Assembly: GCA_002083655.1 (NCBI GenBank)
Contig: MSXR01000014.1
Span: 4,241-68,240, forward strand
DNA: 64,000 nt
Origin: Proteobacteria bacterium ST_bin14
GTDB taxonomy: Bacteria > Pseudomonadota > Alphaproteobacteria > Sphingomonadales > Sphingomonadaceae
Direction: 5' to 3'
Part shown: positions 58,958 through 64,000 of the stretch, piece by piece
How the letters are laid out: each line of letters starts with the position of its first letter
Position numbering within the stretch: position 1 is the stretch's first letter
Notes under the pieces: generated by a model
What the model was told of the DNA's origin: nothing
Databases searched by the model: none
What the model saw: only the letters and a program-made list of their open reading frames with translations
Made by a program: the position numbers and the translations under genes

Positions 58958-60049
58958 ATGCTGTTTCGTTTGATGGTTGGCTTTTTGGCGAGCCTATTGG
59001 CGTTTGCGCCTGCCCAGGCACGCGAGCTGAACCTGACGATCGATGCCAGCGCCGCCAGGGCGGTGCTGGACGCCCTTGAAAATCCCAAACTTGACATGGC
59101 GCAGGCGCGGCAGATCGCGTCGCTGCCCGGCAATCAAGGGCTGATCCGTAAGGCCATCAGCTATGGCCGCAAAGCCGATGAGGCAAGCTTTGCAGCAGCC
59201 CTGCGCGCCGCTGCTCAGGGTGATGATAAAGCCGCCGATCCAAGCAACTTTAATTTTGGCCGGGTCCGCCCGCACATCGCGCAGTTGCGGCAGGTGCTGG
59301 CCGATCTGGAAAACCCGGCCACCGGGCTGATTGATGCGGCCAAGCGCCGGATCGCCCTGTACACGCCGGCCGGCATCGATGCTGCGATCACGGGCTATTT
59401 TGTCGTGGGGGGCACGTCAGGCGGCTTTGCCTTTGGCGATCCGCAGTTCTTCCTCAACCTCGATTTTTTCCCCGATGCCCAGCTTGCCACCACGATTTTG
59501 CAGCATGAACTATATCACGCAATCCAGGGCGTCGCCGTCGCGCCGCCAGCGCGCCGGGCAGGCGTCACAAAATGCCTGAAGCGCATTGGTGCCCCGGCAA
59601 ACATCGACGACCTGTTTGGCGCGCTTTCGCAGGAAGGCACCGCCAGTGCTGTCGGCGATGTGCTGTCGCTGCCAACGGGCGGCACTGGCCCGGCGGCGGA
59701 CGAACGCAAAAAGGTGGCGCGCAGCGTGGGAATGGTCAGCCGCAGCGTTACGCTACTGGAGCTTTCGACCCATGCGCTCGCCACCAAGGGCGTCGGATTT
59801 GATGATATTTATGCGCTCGGTTTTTACGGCGATGAAATTCTTTACGCGCTTGGATATGTGATGGCCAAGGCGATTGAGCGTGACCAAGGGCCACAGGCCG
59901 TCGCCGCGCTGTTGATCGACCCGACTGGCGCACGCTTTGTTGAACGATATCGTCAGTTGAAGGACTATGGGGTGTCAGTCACCACCCCGGCACTTGGCGC
60001 AACGACGCTGGCCTGGGCAAAGCGCGTGGCGGTATGCGCGCCTGCTTAA
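58958..60049 (+). CDS. DUF5700-type putative zinc metalloprotease, exported
   Basis: A 363-residue protein with a signal peptide (MLFRLMVGFLASLLAFAPAQA). The zinc motif HELYH is at residues 183-187 in TTILQHELYHAIQG, and a possible third ligand Glu226 lies in ALSQEGTASAVGD. This gluzincin-like arrangement fits the DUF5700 family of putative peptidases, for which no substrate is known. A hairpin hides its ribosome site. The end overlaps the convergent rlmE gene by 4 bases. Confidence 0.78.
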   Translation: MLFRLMVGFLASLLAFAPAQARELNLTIDASAARAVLDALENPKLDMAQARQIASLPGNQGLIRKAISYGRKADEASFAAALRAAAQGDDKAADPSNFNFGRVRPHIAQLRQVLADLENPATGLIDAAKRRIALYTPAGIDAAITGYFVVGGTSGGFAFGDPQFFLNLDFFPDAQLATTILQHELYHAIQGVAVAPPARRAGVTKCLKRIGAPANIDDLFGALSQEGTASAVGDVLSLPTGGTGPAADERKKVARSVGMVSRSVTLLELSTHALATKGVGFDDIYALGFYGDEILYALGYVMAKAIERDQGPQAVAALLIDPTGARFVERYRQLKDYGVSVTTPALGATTLAWAKRVAVCAPA

Positions 60050-60735
60050 GGTTGTTGTTCTGAATCGCTGGGCGCGCGCCCCTTAAATCCTTGCGCGATC
60101 ACATACCATTCCGACGAATCCTTGCGGCTGGCGGGCGGTTTGGCATGTTTGACGGCGGTAAAATTGCGCTTCAGCTCGCTCACCAGCGCGCTGTCTGCCC
60201 CACCCGCCAGCACCTTGGCGATAAACGCGCCGCCGGGGCTCAGGACATCATAGGCAAAGGCGGCGGCAATCTCCACCAGCCCCATCGTGCGCAGATGATC
60301 GGTCTGCGGATGGCCAACGGTGTTCGCCGCCATATCGGACAGGACCAGATCGGGTGCGCCGCCCAGTTCGGCCATCAACATTTCGGGCGCGCGATCATCG
60401 GTAAAGTCCATCTGCAGGATGGTGACGCCGTCGATCGGATCGACCGGCAACAGATCAATCCCGACAATCGCGGCGCCCGGCGACATTTTGCGGACCACCT
60501 GGCTCCACCCGCCGGGTGCAATCCCAAGGTCGATTACCCGCTTTACCCCCTTCAACAGCGAAAACCGCGTATCGAGTTCGATCAGCTTATAGGCGGCCCG
60601 GCTGCGATATCCTTCTGCCTTGGCCTTGCGCACATAGGGGTCGTTCAACTGGCGTTCGAGCCAGCGATTCGATTGCGGGGTTCGCCCGCGCGATGTGCGC
60701 ACGCGCACCCGCCCGCCTGATCCACCCCGGCTCAT
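60046..60735 (-). CDS. rlmE: 23S rRNA 2'-O-methyltransferase RlmE (FtsJ)
   Basis: Methylates U2552 in the A loop of 23S rRNA. The 229 residues carry the K-D-K-E tetrad regions: SRAAYKLIELD, LVLSDMAANTVGHPQTDHLR, GGAFIAKVLAGG and SSEWYVIAQGFKG, with the SAM site DLGIAPGGWSQVV. The N-terminus is Gly/Arg-rich (MSRGGSGGRVRVRTSRGRT). It follows ppx by 10 bases on the same strand, a frequent alphaproteobacterial pair. Confidence 0.96.
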   Translation of the reverse strand: MSRGGSGGRVRVRTSRGRTPQSNRWLERQLNDPYVRKAKAEGYRSRAAYKLIELDTRFSLLKGVKRVIDLGIAPGGWSQVVRKMSPGAAIVGIDLLPVDPIDGVTILQMDFTDDRAPEMLMAELGGAPDLVLSDMAANTVGHPQTDHLRTMGLVEIAAAFAYDVLSPGGAFIAKVLAGGADSALVSELKRNFTAVKHAKPPASRKDSSEWYVIAQGFKGRAPSDSEQQP

Positions 60736-60745
60736 TCACCCGATC

Positions 60746-61789
60746 TCATCGTTGGTTTCCGTTCATCAGCAGGCGCAAAATACCCTCGCGAATGCCGCGA
60801 TCGGCAACCCCCAGCCGCTCGGCGGGCCAAATATCCATAATCGCCTCCAGGATCGCGCAGCCTGCCACGACCAGATCCGCCCGTTCGGATCCGATGCAGG
60901 GCAACAGCGCACGGTCCTCAATCGATTTGCCGGCCAGATCAGCGCTGATCCGGCGCATGGCCGGCGCAGGCACGATCAGCCCGTCTACAGCGGTGCGATC
61001 ATAACGATCCAGTCCAAGATGCACGCTGGCCAGCGTGGTCACCGTGCCGCTGGTGCCCAACAACCGCGGCCGCTTGACGGAACGGGGCAGCCGCGTTGCA
61101 AATTCAGCAAAGCTTTCCGCGGCAATCCCGCGCATCCGTGCATAGGCCGCTGCACGCCCGCCCGGCCCTTCGCCACCGCCCGCACTCTCGGTAAGCGATA
61201 CAACGCCCCAGGGCGCGCTGTGCCAATCAAGAATTGTTGGCACCGTGGTGCGGGTGTCGATTAACACCAGCTCGGTTGATCCGCCGCCAATGTCGAACAC
61301 CAGCGCAGGGTCATCCCCCGGCTCAAGCAGCACATGGCAGCCAAGCACCGCCAGCCGCGCTTCTTCTTCAGCGGTAATAATGTCCAGCGCGATGCCCGTT
61401 TCGCGGTAGGCGCGGTCGATAAATTCTGCCCCGTTGCTGGCGCGCCGACATGCTTCGGTGGCCACGGAACGCGCCAGCGTTATATTGCGACGACGCAGCT
61501 TATCAGCACAGATGGCAAGCGCGGCCAGCGTGCGATCAATCGCCGCATCGCTCAGCCGCCCGGTTGCCGCCAGTCCCTCGCCCAGCCGGACGATGCGCGA
61601 AAACGCGTCAATGACGGTAAAGCCGTGCGATGCAGGACGGGCAATCAGCAACCGGCAATTATTGGTGCCCAGGTCCAGCGCGGCATAATGGCGTGCTTCT
61701 GGCCAGCGCGCGCGCGCTGATTTTGGAGGAGCCGAACGGGCGGGGCCTGCACCCTGCCGGTACGGCGCTCGGGCGGATTGATCACCCAC
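60746..61789 (-). CDS. Ppx/GppA-family exopolyphosphatase/pppGpp phosphatase
   Basis: A 347-residue actin-fold phosphatase. It shows the phosphate-1 loop YAALDLGTNNCRLLIA, the adenosine/phosphate-2 site LVFDIGGGSTELVLID, and EEEARLAVLG. Members split polyphosphate or pppGpp; the short form without the C-terminal HD domain is common in alphaproteobacteria. It is the first gene of a two-gene unit with rlmE. The N-terminal 30 residues are basic and poorly conserved. Confidence 0.92.
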   Translation of the reverse strand: MGDQSARAPYRQGAGPARSAPPKSARARWPEARHYAALDLGTNNCRLLIARPASHGFTVIDAFSRIVRLGEGLAATGRLSDAAIDRTLAALAICADKLRRRNITLARSVATEACRRASNGAEFIDRAYRETGIALDIITAEEEARLAVLGCHVLLEPGDDPALVFDIGGGSTELVLIDTRTTVPTILDWHSAPWGVVSLTESAGGGEGPGGRAAAYARMRGIAAESFAEFATRLPRSVKRPRLLGTSGTVTTLASVHLGLDRYDRTAVDGLIVPAPAMRRISADLAGKSIEDRALLPCIGSERADLVVAGCAILEAIMDIWPAERLGVADRGIREGILRLLMNGNQR

Positions 61790-61894
61790 GGCCGTTACTC
61801 ACCATTATGTTCTGCGGTCCGGGGCAAGCCGCCCCCACCGTGCTTGGGAAAAAGCCTAGCCCAGCCGCATGGCGGCGGCAAGCGAGGCAGCACG

Positions 61895-61923
61895 TTGACA
61901 GCAGATCACGCCCCGCCTATCTC
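61895..61923 (+). promoter_or_regulatory. Promoter of tRNA-Gln
   Basis: A perfect -35 TTGACA (61895-61900), a 17-base spacer and a -10-like TATCTC (61918-61923) end 12 bases before the tRNA. This is the best sigma-70-type promoter in the window. Confidence 0.75.
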
Positions 61924-61935
61924 GCGGCCCGGCAC

Positions 61936-62009
61936 TGCCCTGTCGTCTAAAGGTAAGACTACGGACTCTGACTCCGTTAATTGAGGTTCGAATCCTCACG
62001 GGGCATCCA
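61936..62009 (+). tRNA. tRNA-Gln (anticodon CTG)
   Basis: The 74 bases fold into a full cloverleaf. The acceptor stem is TGCCCTG/CGGGGCA, followed by T and an encoded CCA. The anticodon stem is ACGGA/TCCGT with loop CTCTGAC, anticodon CTG, reading CAG. The T arm is GAGG-TTCGAAT-CCTC. The 3' end touches the integrase region, so this gene is probably the attachment site of the island. Confidence 0.96.
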
Positions 62010-62020
62010 GCCTTTCCGAA

Positions 62021-62097
62021 AACCCATTTATTTCCAGGCGCTTACCCTATGGGTTCTTTGCGCTAAGTTGTGTGGTGTCACACAACCGCGTCACACA
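62021..62097. promoter_or_regulatory. Repeat cluster between tRNA-Gln and the integrase
   Basis: AACCCAT (62021-62027) and ATGGGTT (62049-62055) are an inverted pair. TTGTGTG-GTGT-CACACAA (62068-62085) is a perfect inverted repeat, and GTCACACA occurs twice, at 62077 and 62090. They sit just before the integrase start and may be arm-type integrase sites, excisionase sites or an operator. The repeats are seen; the role is inferred. Confidence 0.5.
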
Positions 62098-62108
62098 GGT
62101 TTGTGGCG

Positions 62109-63852
62109 GTGACCCTCCCCACTCATATGGGCCGAAGGGGTTCGACATATTATGTTCGATTTCGCCTACCCGCCCTGCTGGCGCGTAAGATCGAGGTCCA
62201 AGAACTTCGGCGTTCGTTAAGCACAAACGATTTTCGACTTGCTCGTCTGCGGTGTCTGGCTGCTACGCTATGGTTCGAAGCTCTGGTGGAGGCTCTCTCG
62301 AACATGAAATCGCCAACGCGCAAAGACCTAGAGGCCGCTGCGAACGCGTACTTTGACGAACTGATCGCCGAGGTCGATCAACCTCGCCAATCTGACGGAG
62401 CCAAGTTGGATTTTGCGTACCAGTTCCATCAGTCGGAGCAACTGATCCGTCAGCAGGAAGCCGAGCTGGCCGCACACGATTATGACGACCATACGGTGCT
62501 CTTGGCCCGAGCGATGGTTGAACGATTAGACCTTGGATGGGAGGCGCTGCCCTCTGATATACAACTCCTTGCAAAAAGCTTTATTGTTCGCGCCAGACGC
62601 CAGCAGATGCGATATTTCCTGCATAGCCTTGAAACGCCGTGGCAAATGTTCCGACCGGACGACGAGCTATTTGACCCGTGGACTGGGCCAAAAGTGGCAA
62701 ACCGGCAAGATGCGGCTCCGACGTCCAGCCCCCTCCACTCCACTGCTCCCGGCCTATATCGGTACCCCGAACTGTCGCTTGAACGAGCTTGCATGCTCTA
62801 CCTCCAATGCAAGACGGAACAAGGCTGGGGCGCATCAATGAAGGATGAAAGCCTTAGGGTGCTGGGATGGTTGAACGAAGAGGTCGGTGCAACCACTCCG
62901 ATGGAAGCGATCACACGGGATCAGGTCCGCGAGTTTCGTGATTGCCTGTTGCGGCTCGGGACACTTGCACAAGGAAGGAAGTTACCGCTCCGGCAACGCA
63001 TTGCACCGCCAGACGGCGACCTACTGAGTTTCGCCACACGCGAGCGATATTGGCGCTTTGCCACAGGTTTTTATCAGTGGTTTGCGTCGGAGCGCGACGT
63101 CATTGATCCAAGTAGGGATTTGCAGTTCAAAGGCGGGAAGGACGAGGTCAAAAAAAGCCCCTGCTCCGTTCTCGGATGATGAGCTGAAGCGACTTCTTGA
63201 AACGCCATTATTCGCAGGTCACTTGGCTCCCTCCAGGCGCATGACACCCGGAAACATTCACCGTCGGGATACGCATTGGTGGTCGGCGTTGCTCATGCTT
63301 TATTGCGGCCTGCGGGCCGGGGATTGCGCACAGCTGCTGCCTAACGACATTCATCTGGACGACGCGGTCCCCCACATCGTCATAAAGCCGGGAAAGTTGC
63401 CGGACGGCAGAGCGAAGACAAGTAAGTTCCGAAATCGTGAGCATCTCGTCCCCATTCATCCTACGCTGATCGCACTCGGCTTGCGCGAGTTCGTTGCCAA
63501 GCGAGCGAGCCAGAAGCCAGCCGTCAGGCTGCTTGAGGATGTGGGTTTGGGCCAAAACAGACGCAGCACCAGACTGACAAAGTTTTGGTCGCGATATCTG
63601 CATACGTTTGGTCTTTACCTGCCCGGGCGCGCAACCCACGTCTTTCGCCATACCCTTGCCAATCGGTTGAGGGCGGCGGGTCTTACACGCGAAGAAATCG
63701 GTGCCATCCTAGGTCACACGACTGGAAATGTTACGGATGGGTACGGCGGCCCCCCACCGCTCGCGCGCAAAGCGGCGATCATCGGCAAACTGGAATTCGG
63801 TTTTGACATAATGGAGGCTCTCGGGGGGGCGTATGATCCCAAGGCTCATTAG
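62109..63852 (+). pseudogene. Tyrosine recombinase (island integrase) with N-terminal DUF6538-type domain, frameshifted
   Basis: Integrase that would move an island in and out of the adjacent tRNA-Gln. The N-terminal part (MGRRGSTYYVRFRLPALLARK...) is DUF6538-like and runs in one frame to 63179. The catalytic part lies one base out of frame (useful reading from about 63150 to 63852) and has the active-site residues in YCGLRAGDCAQL (Arg), HVFRHTLANRL (His-x-x-Arg) and LGHTTGNVTDGYGG (His...Tyr). The two frames meet at an A7 run (63150-63156); loss of one A would restore one protein of about 580 residues. It is either a broken gene, a base-call error, or slippage-expressed. GTG at 62109 is the likely start. 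Confidence 0.85.
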
Positions 63853-64000
63853 ATCGTAAATTCATAAAAGCGGCCTGTCGGCTTTCGCCCCAGTTACGGC
63901 CATTCGGCGCACGTATCGATGTCCCTAAAACCTGCCGTTCATTCGGAACCGCCGCCAAGCCCCGGTGAAGGTCCGGACCTGGGACGTTGCGGACCTTCGT
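63853..64000. other. Start of island interior, no gene seen
   Basis: The last 148 bases hold no supported gene. GAAGGTCCG (63967-63975) and CGGACCTTC (63990-63998) form a perfect 9-base inverted repeat that may be a repeat unit. No copy of the tRNA-Gln 3' end was seen here, so the far attachment site lies outside the window. Confidence 0.5.

Noticed and set aside
61790..61935. Possible SRP or other structural RNA before tRNA-Gln
   Set aside because: The GGTCCGGGGCAAGCCG stretch resembles part of the SRP core by eye, but the conserved GGAA tetraloop and asymmetric loop are missing; only the tRNA promoter is supported.
63140..63190. Programmed ribosomal frameshift in the integrase gene
   Set aside because: The A7 run is slippery, but the needed shift is +1 and no clear stimulatory structure or stop-codon context is seen. 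A mutation, base-call error or transcriptional slippage is equally or more likely.

Overview
The window looks like chromosome of a GC-rich alphaproteobacterium, most likely a member of Sphingomonadales. The evidence is a class I lysyl-tRNA synthetase, a COQ9-family protein, a CBP3-type cytochrome bc1 chaperone, a CrtZ carotenoid hydroxylase, CarD, a DUF1489 protein, a TIGR02186/TauE pair and REP-like hairpin repeats of the kind common in sphingomonads. The genus cannot be fixed from the sequence alone. About 54 protein genes, one tRNA and one broken integrase gene are supported. Most of the window is ordinary housekeeping chromosome.

Layout. 1-3.4 kb: riboflavin genes ribD-ribE-ribBX-ribH. 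The third is an unusual HTH-RibB fusion with a degenerate RibA half and an operator-like palindrome inside its predicted promoter. 3.4-9.7 kb: a membrane protein, a GNAT acetyltransferase, a P450, an old yellow enzyme, an EamA transporter, COQ9 and PhzF. 9.8-12.6 kb: Fur-box-like site, feoA, feoB, ssb. 12.7-19.3 kb: crtZ, sucC, etfBA, then a YdcF-like gene and a nitrilase joined by overlapping stop/start codons, and an M19 dipeptidase. 19.5-28 kb: HDAC-family amidohydrolase, Na+/H+ antiporter, lysS, DinG-like helicase, SixA-like phosphatase, YceD, CBP3. 28.2-37.4 kb: bamE, an Arg-rich secreted protein, then pbpC with a thioester alpha-2-macroglobulin (periplasmic defence and repair pair). 37.5-45.4 kb: NfrB-like glycosyltransferase with a small outer-membrane-type partner, TauE/TIGR02186, HerA-like ATPase, M23 peptidase. 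45.6-51.7 kb: Suv3-like helicase, S4 protein, fdxA, carD, two GIN-domain (DUF2807) proteins, DUF1489. 51.8-61.8 kb: mgtE, cyclophilin, LysR, MFS, small enzymes, a phospholipase D-like protein, rpoZ, a DUF5700-type metalloprotease, rlmE, ppx.

From about 61.9 kb there is a tRNA-Gln(CTG) with a clean promoter, and directly behind it a tyrosine recombinase gene with an N-terminal DUF6538-type domain, broken by a frameshift in an A7 run. This is the left edge of an integrated island whose cargo lies beyond the window, so the accessory region proper is hardly visible here.

The most interesting signals are: (1) the HTH-RibBX fusion with a palindrome exactly between its -35 and -10 and apparently no leader; (2) an orphan intrinsic terminator at 54.9 kb that implies a small RNA; (3) a hairpin that hides the ribosome binding site of the DUF5700 gene; (4) REPIN-like double hairpins in two similar copies; and (5) the tRNA-Gln/integrase junction with a cluster of TGTG/CACA repeats. 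No CRISPR array, rRNA or complete insertion sequence was seen.
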